Positions 7,054-15,293 of a DNA stretch of 18,001 bases are shown here, piece by piece. How positions within the stretch are numbered: the stretch's first letter is position 1; each line of letters begins with the position of its first letter. Both the position numbers and the translations under genes were made by a program. The stretch covers positions 1 through 18,001 of the forward strand of contig CALCSS010000165.1 of NCBI GenBank assembly GCA_937893835.1, given 5' to 3'. This DNA is from an uncultured Fidelibacterota bacterium (GTDB lineage: Bacteria; Fidelibacterota; Marinisomatia; Marinisomatales; UBA1611). Under the pieces are notes generated by a model. It saw only the letters and a program-made list of their open reading frames with translations. It searched no databases and was not told the origin of the DNA.

Positions 7054-9126
7054 TCATAATAGTCTTATATTATCTAGATACTGCGAATAATCACCAATAA
7101 ACCATTTTTTCAGTCTCTCATTTGACTCATTGGTCAGATCTTTGTCATTATCTATCAGGGTAAATGCCTCTGACCTTGCCTGCCTTAACAAAGGGCCATC
7201 TAAAACCATATCAGCAATCTTAAATTGAAAAAACCCCGACTGCCTTAGACCAAAGAATTCCCCAGGCCCTCTTAATTTTAGATCTTCATCTGCAATGATA
7301 AAACCATCATTTGTCTTTTCCATTACTGAAAGCCTATTTATAGACGCGTCCGTGATATTTCTCCTGACCAAGATACAATAACTTTTTTTTGCACCTCTAC
7401 CAACACGCCCTCTTAATTGGTGTAGTTGTGTAAGTCCAAATCTTTCTGCATGTTCGACCAACATTACTGTAGCATTGGGAATATCTATCCCTACCTCTAC
7501 AACCGTAGTGGACACTAAAACATTGATCTTATTATTCTCGAATTTTTTGATGACATCATCCTTTTCCTCTACTTTCATTCTGCCGTGAATGAGACCTACT
7601 TTTAAATTGGAGAATTGAATCTTTGATAGTTCACCATGTGCTTCAACTGCGGCAGCGAGGTCTGACTTCTCTGATTCCTCAACCAAAGGATACACAATGA
7701 TGCACTGCCTTCCTTCAGAAACCTCATCTCTCATAAATTTATACACCTTATTTAATCTATTAGGTTCCACAACTTTAGTTATAATTGGAATACGGTCTGA
7801 AGGTAATTCATCGATTATGGAAATATCCATATCACCATGATATGTGATAGCAAGTGTCCGAGGTATGGGAGTTGCCGTCATTGCCATTGAATGAGGATTG
7901 TTTCCCTTTTTTGACAATGATAAACGTTGGTTTACACCAAACCTATGTTGTTCATCAATGATGACAAGACCAAGGTCTTGAAAGGATACATCATCTTGTA
8001 TCAAAGCATGAGTACCAATTATGACAGAAATGTTGCCATTTTTTAATCCTGCTATTATTGGATCTCTATCAGTTTTTTTCATTTTACCAACTAATAGAGC
8101 ACAAGAGATGTTTATCTTATCTAGTTGTTCTTTAAATGAATTAAGGTGCTGCCTTGCAAGAATTTCTGTTGGAGCCATGATAGCGACCTGTACATTGTTG
8201 CCCACGGCTATCGCAGAAATGAGGACCGCAACTATCGTCTTACCACAGCCCACATCTCCTTGGATCAAACGATTCATGGGGTAATTGTTTTTCATGTCCA
8301 GGTGAACATCTTGTACAACATTTTTTTGTGCGTTAGTAAGTTCAAAATCAAGTGTCTCAGATATGGGCCTAAAATAAGGGCCAACATCTATCAATCTCTT
8401 TGCGCCAAGTGAATGGACCGAACGCTTTCTTAAAGCTAGAAGAAGTTGTAGAAAAAAATGCTCATCAAATTTCAATCTTTTTGTGGCAGACCTAAGTTCA
8501 TTCAGGTCACTTGAGAAATGAATCTCACGTAAGGCCTTATCCAAAATGATCAGGTCATTATTTTTCAGTATTCCCTCTGGCATTATCTCTGGGATTGGAT
8601 CTAACTCAGAAAATATATTTTTAAGTATTTTTCTAAGACCTCTCTGATCTAACCCTGAAGACCTCAGTTCTTGTTTTAGTGGATAAACTGGTACTACGGT
8701 TCCTGTTTTAATGGGGTCTTCATCATCCATGAGCCTCTCAAATTCTGGATGTGTGATGGAAAAACCATTATACCATTCAACCTTTCCATTTATCGCTATC
8801 TTATCCCCTACCTTAAATAAATTTTTCACATAACGGACCCCATTAAACCAATTCAATGTTAAAAGTCCTGTACCATCAGATACTATGATCTGGAACATTC
8901 TACCACGTCGGATCTTTTTTTCACCAAATGTCTCTACCTGCGCGATAAGTGTGACACTGTCTCCTTTTTTCAGTTCACGTATTGAGGTAAGAGTCGTACG
9001 GTCAAGGTAGCGCCTTGGAAAATAATAAAGTATATCCTTAATGCAGTGAATCCCGAGGTCAGTGAATACTTGCTCTCGGCGGGGGCCAACTCCCTTTATT
9101 GTGGAGATGGAATCAGTAAGATTCAA
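7054..9126 (-). CDS. recG: ATP-dependent DNA helicase RecG
   Basis: RecG remodels stalled replication forks and branched DNA (Holliday junctions, D-loops, R-loops). The protein is 690 residues, a usual length. An N-terminal HhH-like segment (STIKGVGPRR, 8-17) and the OB-fold wedge domain (about 50-140, with GDSVTLIAQVE) precede the superfamily 2 motor. Helicase motifs are Walker A GDVGCGKT (290-297), APTEILARQH (318-327), the DEQH box (391-394, DEQHRFG), MTATPIPRTL (416-425), and near the C-terminus VEVGIDIPNATVM and QLRGRVGRG. The start is TTG at 9126. It is supported by the AAAGGGTGA Shine-Dalgarno sequence just upstream and by alignment of the N-terminus with RecG. It follows the DUF4139 gene by 19 bp and is probably co-transcribed with valS. 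All catalytic motifs look intact. Confidence 0.97.
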   Translation of the reverse strand: MNLTDSISTIKGVGPRREQVFTDLGIHCIKDILYYFPRRYLDRTTLTSIRELKKGDSVTLIAQVETFGEKKIRRGRMFQIIVSDGTGLLTLNWFNGVRYVKNLFKVGDKIAINGKVEWYNGFSITHPEFERLMDDEDPIKTGTVVPVYPLKQELRSSGLDQRGLRKILKNIFSELDPIPEIMPEGILKNNDLIILDKALREIHFSSDLNELRSATKRLKFDEHFFLQLLLALRKRSVHSLGAKRLIDVGPYFRPISETLDFELTNAQKNVVQDVHLDMKNNYPMNRLIQGDVGCGKTIVAVLISAIAVGNNVQVAIMAPTEILARQHLNSFKEQLDKINISCALLVGKMKKTDRDPIIAGLKNGNISVIIGTHALIQDDVSFQDLGLVIIDEQHRFGVNQRLSLSKKGNNPHSMAMTATPIPRTLAITYHGDMDISIIDELPSDRIPIITKVVEPNRLNKVYKFMRDEVSEGRQCIIVYPLVEESEKSDLAAAVEAHGELSKIQFSNLKVGLIHGRMKVEEKDDVIKKFENNKINVLVSTTVVEVGIDIPNATVMLVEHAERFGLTQLHQLRGRVGRGAKKSYCILVRRNITDASINRLSVMEKTNDGFIIADEDLKLRGPGEFFGLRQSGFFQFKIADMVLDGPLLRQARSEAFTLIDNDKDLTNESNERLKKWFIGDYSQYLDNIRLL

Positions 9127-9129
9127 ATC

Positions 9130-9138
9130 TCACCCTTT
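9130..9138 (-). promoter_or_regulatory. Ribosome binding site deciding the recG TTG start
   Basis: Read on the minus strand, AAAGGGTGA lies 3 nt upstream of the TTG start at 9126. It matches the GGTGA part of the anti-Shine-Dalgarno complement. This is one of the better ribosome binding sites in the window and supports TTG over an internal start. Confidence 0.55.
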
Positions 9139-9145
9139 CAGAGAC

Positions 9146-10495
9146 TTATTTCCACTCTTTTCGGTAAGTGTAGTAAACACTTTTTGTTTCACCTGCATTC
9201 AGAGATAAGGGGAAGTGCACTGTCGAGGCATCTTTTTTCTGATAATTCAGAGATTCATCCTTAATGATCCAATCACCATTGATATGTTCGACCAATAGGA
9301 CATTAACCTCTTCATTTCGTGCGTTTGATACTTTGATCTCAATGACCGCCTCTTCGCTCTTGCGTTGACGATCATAATTCAGAACCTTTCGGTTGCCTGT
9401 AACGTCAAAGGCACGGCCTGAGGTCAAGGTAGTGGATTGACCCTTTGGCACCTGCCCCATTTTATCAGCTCCTATATATTCCAACCCATTTACTTTCTTA
9501 TATGAATACATCTCTACCTTGCCACCGGGGAGAGAAATCCCTAGGCCATTTGACTCTGTGTTCTCCATAGTGAGTTGAACCTCTAGTGGCTCTTCTTTCT
9601 GACGACGCTCAGTATTCTCAAAAACATATTTCTTTTCATATCCCACATCCAAGGGCCCGTACATCCTAACTGTGATATTTTCCTTTGCCCCAAGGTCATG
9701 TGTGTCATTCAAGGAATAAATGTGATAGTCCCCTAATTCATCCTTTCCCATCATTGGCATACCATCATTTTTTGCTGCCATTGAGACAGCACGATTCATT
9801 CGTTCTGGTCTTGGGGGCTGGACTGTTCTAACCTTGTTTAGATTCCCCTCAACTAATTTTAAAAAGGCATTCTTAAAATCCATATTGGAACTATTGGATA
9901 CAACAGCCTCAGCAATAAGTTCACCTTTCTCCTCATTGATCATTTTTAATCGATATACAGTATTCCATGAAAAATTATTGGTTTTATAGACCAGCTCACC
10001 TTCTACGACCTTACCTGATTTGGATTTTATATCCCATGACAGATAAGGATGGAAGGAGGGCTGGGAAATGTCAGCCTTTTTATTTCCAATATATTCTAGC
10101 TCACTTCTATTAAAGGAAATAATTCCGGATTGGTGTGATATGGTAACTGATCCTGAGCTTATTTCGAGCAGTGTTCCCCTTACAAGTTTTCCTTCTTTGG
10201 GTTTGACCTGAATTTCTTTTCCCTTTAGTGTGTTGAAGTAATCAGATCCAGAGAAAACATTATCATTAAATCGCTGTGATATGATATCAGCGCCATCCAT
10301 GTTAAGAAAGGGTGTGTCTCGGTGCATGCCATTGGGAAGGTCACCCCAAGTAACATAACTGTAGCCTGAGGGGACTGACCAGGCAACAGGCTGTTTAATG
10401 AGTGCGGTGCCATCCTTGTAGATCGTAAGAGCAGCATCTGATGATTGAGCAAATATTAATGAACTGATTAATAGTATGTATAGGGCATGTCTCAT
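9146..10495 (-). CDS. Secreted DUF4139 domain protein
   Basis: This 449-residue exported protein starts with a signal peptide (MRHALYILLISSLIFAQSSDA, cleavage near residue 21). The mature N-terminus, LTIYKDGTALIKQPVAWSVP (23-42), has the strand pattern that opens DUF4139/mucoidy-inhibitor A-like proteins. Conserved features further on are SWNTVYRLKM (176-185), followed by an N-S-S-N-MDFKNAFLKLVEGN segment (201-218) typical of the DUF4139 beta-sandwich. The C-terminus has another beta domain (EVNVLLVEHINGDWIIKDES). Residues near 90-140 look like a small barrel (GKEIQVKPKEGKLVRGTLLE). Biochemical function is not established for the family; the location is likely periplasmic or cell-surface. The ATG overlaps the valS stop as ATGA, so translation is coupled to valS. 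recG follows after 19 bp. The domain call is fairly sure and the function is unknown. Confidence 0.8.
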   Translation of the reverse strand: MRHALYILLISSLIFAQSSDAALTIYKDGTALIKQPVAWSVPSGYSYVTWGDLPNGMHRDTPFLNMDGADIISQRFNDNVFSGSDYFNTLKGKEIQVKPKEGKLVRGTLLEISSGSVTISHQSGIISFNRSELEYIGNKKADISQPSFHPYLSWDIKSKSGKVVEGELVYKTNNFSWNTVYRLKMINEEKGELIAEAVVSNSSNMDFKNAFLKLVEGNLNKVRTVQPPRPERMNRAVSMAAKNDGMPMMGKDELGDYHIYSLNDTHDLGAKENITVRMYGPLDVGYEKKYVFENTERRQKEEPLEVQLTMENTESNGLGISLPGGKVEMYSYKKVNGLEYIGADKMGQVPKGQSTTLTSGRAFDVTGNRKVLNYDRQRKSEEAVIEIKVSNARNEEVNVLLVEHINGDWIIKDESLNYQKKDASTVHFPLSLNAGETKSVYYTYRKEWK

Positions 10496-13125
10496 TTCAG
10501 CATTTCCAAATTTGAAGTTATTTTTTCTAATTCTTCATTTAGTTTATTGAGATTGGATCTTTCTTTTTCGATCACATTCTCAGGAGCGCGTTGTAAAAAA
10601 TTCTCATTAGATAATTTTGAGTTTATTCCTTTAAGTAGCCGGTCTATTTCTTCCATACGCTTTGTCATCCTCTTCTTTTCCTCATCTAAATCTACCAATC
10701 CTTCCAACGGAATGTATATTTCCATACCAACAGAAACTGCTGTGGCAGACTGCCTGGGTTTTTCAATATTTTTACCCGTTGACATATTTTCAACTCTGGC
10801 CAGTGATCTTATGAGGTCTATATGAAGATTTAAAAATTGTGTTTGTTCAGCATTACAACGAATAAAGAGATCAGACTGTTTCCCAGGAGAAACATTCATT
10901 CTACTACGAATAGATCGAATCGATGTTATCAGCCCCTTAAGAATATCCATGTCTTTTTCAGCTGCAGGATCAAGTAATTCCTCTTTGTTGATCCAGGGAG
11001 AGATTATCAGGTCTGCTGAACCCTCCGGCCTAAAATGTGCCCATAGCTCCTCTGTTATGAAAGGCGAGAACGGATGTAAAAGAGTGAGCACCGTTCGGAT
11101 GCATTTTAGTGAGACAAGCCTCGCTGTGTTTGATCTGGATTCATCATCACCATAGAATCTTATCTTTGCAATTTCAACATACCAATCACAAAAATCATTC
11201 CAAGTAAATTCATATAGGACTTTTGCTGCCTCGTTAAAATGGAATCGCTCCAATTGAGCATTATAATCTCTGACCATCTTTGACAATCTACTAAGGATCC
11301 ACTTGTCTGATAGGTCTAGATCACAGCCATCTAGTTCTTGGTTATGACCAGAATCATTATCAAGGTTCATTTGAATGAACCTGCAGGCATTCCATAATTT
11401 ATTCATGAAATTTCTTCCAATCTCAAGCCTGTCCTTTGCAAAAAGTACATCAAGGCCTTGAGGCGCCATTAGCATAATTCCAAATCTGACCGCATCGGTC
11501 CCGAATTCATTGAATAATTCAATTGGATCTGGTGAGTTTCCAAGTGACTTGCTTAGTTTTTTGCCGGTATCGTCCCTTAGTATGGATGTGAAGTATACAT
11601 CTTTAAATGGTTGGTCTCCCATGAACTCATAACCAGTAATGATCATCCTTGCTACCCAGAAAAAGATGATGTCTGGTCCTGTTACAAGGGTATCGGTGGG
11701 GTAGAATTTTTTTAGTTCATCACTTTCGCTAGGCCATGAATGCACTCCCATTGGCCATAGCCAAGAGCTTGCCCATGTATCCAATACATCCGGATCACGT
11801 CTCCAATTTTCTGGGTCGCTTGGCCCATCCACAGAAACATGGATCTTATCTCTATCATCATTATGGTACCATACCGGTATCTGGTGACCCCACCATAATT
11901 GTCTACTGATACACCAATCCTTTATGTTTCCCATCCAGTGGTCATAGGTCTTTGTCCAATGCTGCGGGTGGAATGATATCTTGCCCTGTTGGACCGCATC
12001 CAAGGCGGGCTTTGCAAGATCGGTCATCTTCATGAACCATTGCTCAGACATATAAAACTCAATAGGGACATGACCCCTTTCAGAATATCCCACTTTATTG
12101 ACATAATCTTCTATTTTATGTATCAGATCCTTCGAATTAAGATCTGCAACAACCTGTTTTCTAGCTTCTTCACGAGATAAACCCTCATATTTTCTTGGTA
12201 CACTCGAATTGAGAGAAGCATCATCATTCATTATGTTTATAAAATCAAGACCATGGCGTTCTCCCATCACAAAATCATTTGGATCGTGTGCGGGTGTGAC
12301 CTTCACACAACCAGTTCCAAATTCTGGATCTACAAATTCATCGGCGATGATCGGGATCTTTCTTCCAACCAGGGGAAGTGTGATTGAACCTCCAATGAGA
12401 TCTTTATAGCGTTTGTCCTTTGGATGAACAGCAACCGCAGTATCGCCAAGCATGGTCTCAGGACGAGTTGTTGCAACAACAACAGATCTATCAGAATCGG
12501 TGATAGGATAGCGGAAATACCATAGTGAACCATTTTTTTCTTGGTGAATGACCTCTTCATCACTGATAGCAGACTTGGATACTGGGCACCAGTTGACCAA
12601 TCGATGACCTTTATATATGAGACCCTTATCATATAACTCTACAAAAGCACTCAGGACTGCATTTGTGTAATCATCATCCATGGTAAATCGTTCTTTCTCC
12701 CAATCACATGAACACCCAAGTTTTTTTAATTGGTTGATGATGATGCCACCATATTTTTTCTTCCATTCCCAGGCATGCTCCAAAAACTGCTCACGCGTGA
12801 GTTCATTCTTGTTGATGCCTTGTTCTTCAAGCATTGCAACTACCTTTGACTCCGTTGCAATAGATGCATGATCAGTCCCGGGTATCCAACAAGCCTCCTT
12901 TCCCTCCATTCGAGCCTTACGTATTAGAATGTCTTGAATCGTGTTATTCAATACATGTCCAACTGTGAGCATCCCTGTAACATTGGGCGGAGGAATGACG
13001 ATCGTGTAAGGATCTTTTTCCGATAGAGAATCAGCAGAAAAATAGTCTTTTGAGAGCCAGTGGTCATACCACTTGTCTTCGACCGAGGATGAATTATATG
13101 TTTTTTCTAATTGTGGAGATGACAT
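10492..13125 (-). CDS. valS: Valine--tRNA ligase
   Basis: ValS charges tRNA-Val and edits misactivated threonine. At 877 residues it is a normal bacterial length. Recognisable parts are PPPNVTG (45-51) with the HIGH-equivalent TVGH (54-57), WIPGTDHASIATES (80-93), and the editing domain (about 200-345, with ATTRPETMLGDTAVAVHP and FGTGCVKVTPAHDPND). Next come the CISRQLWWGHQIPVWY segment (405-420), the KMSKS-equivalent KLSKS (523-527), the anticodon-binding helical domain, and a C-terminal coiled-coil tRNA arm (about 800-877, rich in K, E and L). The HIGH box has Thr in place of the first His, which is unusual. All other motifs look intact, so the gene should be functional. The ATG at 13125 lacks a clear Shine-Dalgarno sequence. 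A minus-strand promoter-like pair lies 35-61 bp upstream. It is the first gene of a long co-directional string and overlaps the DUF4139 gene by 4 bp. Confidence 0.97.
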   Translation of the reverse strand: MSSPQLEKTYNSSSVEDKWYDHWLSKDYFSADSLSEKDPYTIVIPPPNVTGMLTVGHVLNNTIQDILIRKARMEGKEACWIPGTDHASIATESKVVAMLEEQGINKNELTREQFLEHAWEWKKKYGGIIINQLKKLGCSCDWEKERFTMDDDYTNAVLSAFVELYDKGLIYKGHRLVNWCPVSKSAISDEEVIHQEKNGSLWYFRYPITDSDRSVVVATTRPETMLGDTAVAVHPKDKRYKDLIGGSITLPLVGRKIPIIADEFVDPEFGTGCVKVTPAHDPNDFVMGERHGLDFINIMNDDASLNSSVPRKYEGLSREEARKQVVADLNSKDLIHKIEDYVNKVGYSERGHVPIEFYMSEQWFMKMTDLAKPALDAVQQGKISFHPQHWTKTYDHWMGNIKDWCISRQLWWGHQIPVWYHNDDRDKIHVSVDGPSDPENWRRDPDVLDTWASSWLWPMGVHSWPSESDELKKFYPTDTLVTGPDIIFFWVARMIITGYEFMGDQPFKDVYFTSILRDDTGKKLSKSLGNSPDPIELFNEFGTDAVRFGIMLMAPQGLDVLFAKDRLEIGRNFMNKLWNACRFIQMNLDNDSGHNQELDGCDLDLSDKWILSRLSKMVRDYNAQLERFHFNEAAKVLYEFTWNDFCDWYVEIAKIRFYGDDESRSNTARLVSLKCIRTVLTLLHPFSPFITEELWAHFRPEGSADLIISPWINKEELLDPAAEKDMDILKGLITSIRSIRSRMNVSPGKQSDLFIRCNAEQTQFLNLHIDLIRSLARVENMSTGKNIEKPRQSATAVSVGMEIYIPLEGLVDLDEEKKRMTKRMEEIDRLLKGINSKLSNENFLQRAPENVIEKERSNLNKLNEELEKITSNLEMLK

Positions 13126-13159
13126 TGGTCAATTCAAAATAAATGATTAAATATCTCTA

Positions 13160-13186
13160 AGTATATGACTTGTGATTTTACTACAA
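13160..13186 (-). promoter_or_regulatory. Candidate promoter for valS
   Basis: On the minus strand, TTGTAG (13186-13181) and TATACT (13165-13160) resemble -35 and -10 boxes. The -10 is 5/6 to consensus, but the spacer is only 15 bp. The -10 lies 35 bp before the valS ATG. This is a motif match only. Confidence 0.3.
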
Positions 13187-13210
13187 TTACCATATTCTTT
13201 CATTGGAAAC

Positions 13211-13222
13211 ATCAAGCTTGAT
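13211..13222. promoter_or_regulatory. Perfect 12-bp palindrome, possible operator
   Basis: ATCAAGCTTGAT is a perfect palindrome in the 178-bp gap between the divergent valS and 13304 genes. It lies 15 bp upstream of a plus-strand -35-like box. This position fits a dimeric transcription-factor site. The regulator is unknown and chance cannot be excluded. Confidence 0.3.
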
Positions 13223-13237
13223 AAAAAGACAATAATC

Positions 13238-13266
13238 TTGGTTTTTATTTTGATCCAGATTGTAAA
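13238..13266 (+). promoter_or_regulatory. Candidate promoter for the 13304 gene
   Basis: TTGGTT (13238-13243) and TGTAAA (13261-13266) are spaced by exactly 17 bp. Each matches 4 of 6 consensus positions. The site lies 37 bp upstream of the ATG at 13304. Confidence 0.3.
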
Positions 13267-13291
13267 ATCAACTCGTTAGATAACCATCTGG

Positions 13292-13297
13292 TAGGAG
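13292..13297 (+). promoter_or_regulatory. Shine-Dalgarno site for the 13304 gene
   Basis: TAGGAG lies 6 nt before the ATG at 13304. It fixes that start and is one of the few strong sites in the window. Confidence 0.6.
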
Positions 13298-13303
13298 ATT
13301 TAC

Positions 13304-14422
13304 ATGGAAGAAAGTCTTACGTATGTGGTCCTAATCACTTTAGGCGTAATGATCATATGCACCCACATACCATTGGCAATGTTCACTGTCGCATTCTGGT
13401 TGAAATCACAATTAAGCAAGTCCGATCTTGAACGCTATGACATTCTAAATAAGATAGCAGCTGAGTTAGGCATAGACAATTGCACATTTCCACCACAAAA
13501 AAAATTAAACTACTTCTCTTGGCTTATCTATAACAAGCGCGTTGAAGACCACTACATACCTTATAAAAATCTATTAAGATCAATGAGTGGTTCGAAAGAG
13601 CTAAAGAAAAAACCTGATTCAGCGATGAAATATTTCTATGGGTCTCTATTTGATGGTAATCATCCTCGAATTCAGGATATCATCGCAACCGATGATAATA
13701 CTGAACCCTATATCATGGTCTCAAGAGATAGAGTAAGAGTTGGAAAGAACAATTATGAGGATTACCGTGTGATATACTATAGATCGAACGATCTAGATAT
13801 GCCCAAGTGCAATGTTGAAGAATCATCAGAGTTCATGGATAATATCGCACCCGACCCGGATGACATCAATTTTGTCTCAGACGAGATTTTCTCAAAAAAA
13901 TTCGATCTGATGGGAAATGATGAGCAAAAGATAAGAGCATTGATCAATGAGGAGGTCCGTGGTGTTTTGGTCGATAATGAAAAATGGACATGGAAATTCG
14001 ATGGCAATCGTATTCTGATCAAATATCTTATTGAACACAATGAGATCTCAGACATGAGCGACATTAAACCATCTCTCGTAGAACTTGCAAAAATTCATAA
14101 CGCAATTAAAGAGATAGACATGGAAAACCTCCCCAGCTCTGAACAGATTGATGCTGATACCCCTAGGGAGACCATTAACAAAAAACTTTATAACAAACGG
14201 ATGACCATCTTCGGAAGCACAATAGGCTGTGGCACGATCGCAATGATCTGGGGGATTGTAATTTTTTTTGAAGCCCTAATTAGGATGCAATTTGACATTT
14301 TTTTAACCGCATTCTTTTTCACTTTACCAGGTGCTTTAGCTTTTCGATTTGGATACTCAGAGTGGAAAAGAAATAAACAATTAAAATCAGAAGGAAGAAT
14401 CACAAATAATTCAAATGATTAA
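13304..14422 (+). CDS. Uncharacterised membrane-anchored protein
   Basis: I do not recognise this 372-residue protein with confidence. It has an N-terminal transmembrane helix (about 6-33, VVLITLGVMIICTH...). A long charged soluble region (about 35-300) follows, and then two closely spaced transmembrane helices (about 305-352) and a short basic tail. The topology is a large soluble domain held by helices at both ends. The central stretch EIFSKKFDLMGNDEQKIRAL followed by WTWKFDGNRILIKY resembles the pattern of DUF3137-type proteins, where a strand and helix core is flanked by membrane helices. I regard this as a weak similarity. The TAGGAG Shine-Dalgarno sequence supports the start. It overlaps the downstream PLP-enzyme gene by 8 bp (ATGATTAA), so the two are co-translated. 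It diverges from valS across a 178-bp gap containing a palindrome. Coding status is certain; function is unknown. Confidence 0.8.
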   Translation: MEESLTYVVLITLGVMIICTHIPLAMFTVAFWLKSQLSKSDLERYDILNKIAAELGIDNCTFPPQKKLNYFSWLIYNKRVEDHYIPYKNLLRSMSGSKELKKKPDSAMKYFYGSLFDGNHPRIQDIIATDDNTEPYIMVSRDRVRVGKNNYEDYRVIYYRSNDLDMPKCNVEESSEFMDNIAPDPDDINFVSDEIFSKKFDLMGNDEQKIRALINEEVRGVLVDNEKWTWKFDGNRILIKYLIEHNEISDMSDIKPSLVELAKIHNAIKEIDMENLPSSEQIDADTPRETINKKLYNKRMTIFGSTIGCGTIAMIWGIVIFFEALIRMQFDIFLTAFFFTLPGALAFRFGYSEWKRNKQLKSEGRITNNSND

Positions 14423-15197
14423 AGCACTGGTAAATGGCTCATGGGAAACATTCGAAGAAGATCAGCTTCAACCCGGTACGAATATCTTTGGTTTTGGAAC
14501 AGGCCTCTATGAGACTTTTAGGACAAGAGAGCATCAACCAATATTTCTATCCCAACACTTGGATCGTTTATTTTCGTCATCTGAATCGATAGACCTAAAA
14601 CCATATTTCCAAAGAGAGGAGATAGAGACCATGATCGAACAGGTCATAAAAGAATTTCCAGACCCAGATCAGAGGACTAGAATATTATTGGTTCCAGAAA
14701 AGGTAATCATCTATACGATGCCACTTGATCTTGATCTCAAAATGTATGATGGAGTGTCAGTTATGACGATTCCCGCACAAAGAAAAGACCCACACATTAA
14801 AACGACAAACTATCATGTCTGTCTGGATGCATATCAAATCGCTAAAGACAATAACTGTTTTGATGCCATTCTAATCGATGAAAATGATCAAGTGTTTGAG
14901 GGAAGCAGGAGCAATATATTTTGGGTCAGAGGCAATGACCTTTATACTCGCGAGACAGACGTACTGCCAGGAATAACCAGGCAAATGATCATAATGAATT
15001 CACCCTATCCTATCTATTATGATAAATTGAGCCTACTAGATCTTGATGGGTTAGTTGAGGTATTCTTGACCAATAGTGGATCCGGGATCATACCGGTCGT
15101 GAAAGTTAATAATTCACAAATTGGACTCGGAAGGCCAGGTCCAATTACGAGGGATCTATTAGACCTCTATGCCACTTGGATGTATAATGAATCATAG
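14415..15197 (+). CDS. Fold-type IV (class IV) PLP aminotransferase / aminodeoxychorismate lyase-like protein
   Basis: This 260-residue enzyme belongs to the branched-chain aminotransferase/D-amino-acid aminotransferase/PabC superfamily. Supporting motifs are FGFGTGLYETFR (25-36, usually YGDGVFETIR), the likely PLP lysine K129 in HIKTTNYH, FEGSRSNIFWV (161-171) with the conserved Glu-Gly-Ser/Asn loop, LPGITRQM (184-191), and the phosphate-binding NSGSGIIPV (220-228). The short length (260 versus about 300 or more for IlvE) and the LPGITR segment favour a PabC-like lyase (4-amino-4-deoxychorismate to p-aminobenzoate, folate pathway) or a small D-amino-acid-type aminotransferase. The sequence alone does not decide. 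No pabA or pabB is nearby to help. The ATG lies within the end of the preceding gene, and no separate Shine-Dalgarno sequence is seen, which indicates translational coupling with the membrane protein. A small hairpin covers the stop codon. Confidence 0.85.
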   Translation: MIKALVNGSWETFEEDQLQPGTNIFGFGTGLYETFRTREHQPIFLSQHLDRLFSSSESIDLKPYFQREEIETMIEQVIKEFPDPDQRTRILLVPEKVIIYTMPLDLDLKMYDGVSVMTIPAQRKDPHIKTTNYHVCLDAYQIAKDNNCFDAILIDENDQVFEGSRSNIFWVRGNDLYTRETDVLPGITRQMIIMNSPYPIYYDKLSLLDLDGLVEVFLTNSGSGIIPVVKVNNSQIGLGRPGPITRDLLDLYATWMYNES

Positions 15198-15213
15198 TTT
15201 ACCAAACTATTTT
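15194..15213 (+). terminator. Possible weak terminator after the PLP-enzyme gene
   Basis: ATAGTTT (15194-15200) and AAACTAT (15204-15210) form a perfect 7-bp stem with a 3-nt loop. A short T run follows. The stem contains the stop codon and is AT-rich, so termination would be inefficient. Confidence 0.35.
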
Positions 15214-15219
15214 ATGTCT

Positions 15220-15248
15220 ATTAATTAAATGGCGCCATTTGATATAAT
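15220..15248 (+). promoter_or_regulatory. Promoter with embedded 14-bp palindrome upstream of the RND exporter gene
   Basis: TATAAT at 15243-15248 is a perfect -10 consensus, 45 bp before the exporter ATG. Just upstream, AAATGGCGCCATTT (15227-15240) is a perfect 14-bp palindrome with a GC core in an otherwise very AT-rich gap. It fills the position of the -35/-10 spacer, and the -35 position (15220-15225) reads ATTAAT, a poor match. The arrangement suggests a dimeric regulator binding between the promoter elements. Confidence 0.45.
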
Positions 15249-15293
15249 ATTTTTTATACAATTATTACATTATTAAATATCCTGTATTGATCA

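Noticed and set aside
10487..10825. Plus-strand open frame of 112 codons
   Set aside because: It lies entirely opposite the C-terminal coiled coil of valS. Its serine- and phenylalanine-rich composition is what antisense of lysine- and glutamate-rich coding sequence produces.
13126..13303. Riboswitch, T-box or small RNA in the valS upstream gap
   Set aside because: Only about 35 bp separate the candidate valS -10 box from its ATG, too short for a T-box leader. I see no T-box consensus, specifier stem or terminator there.
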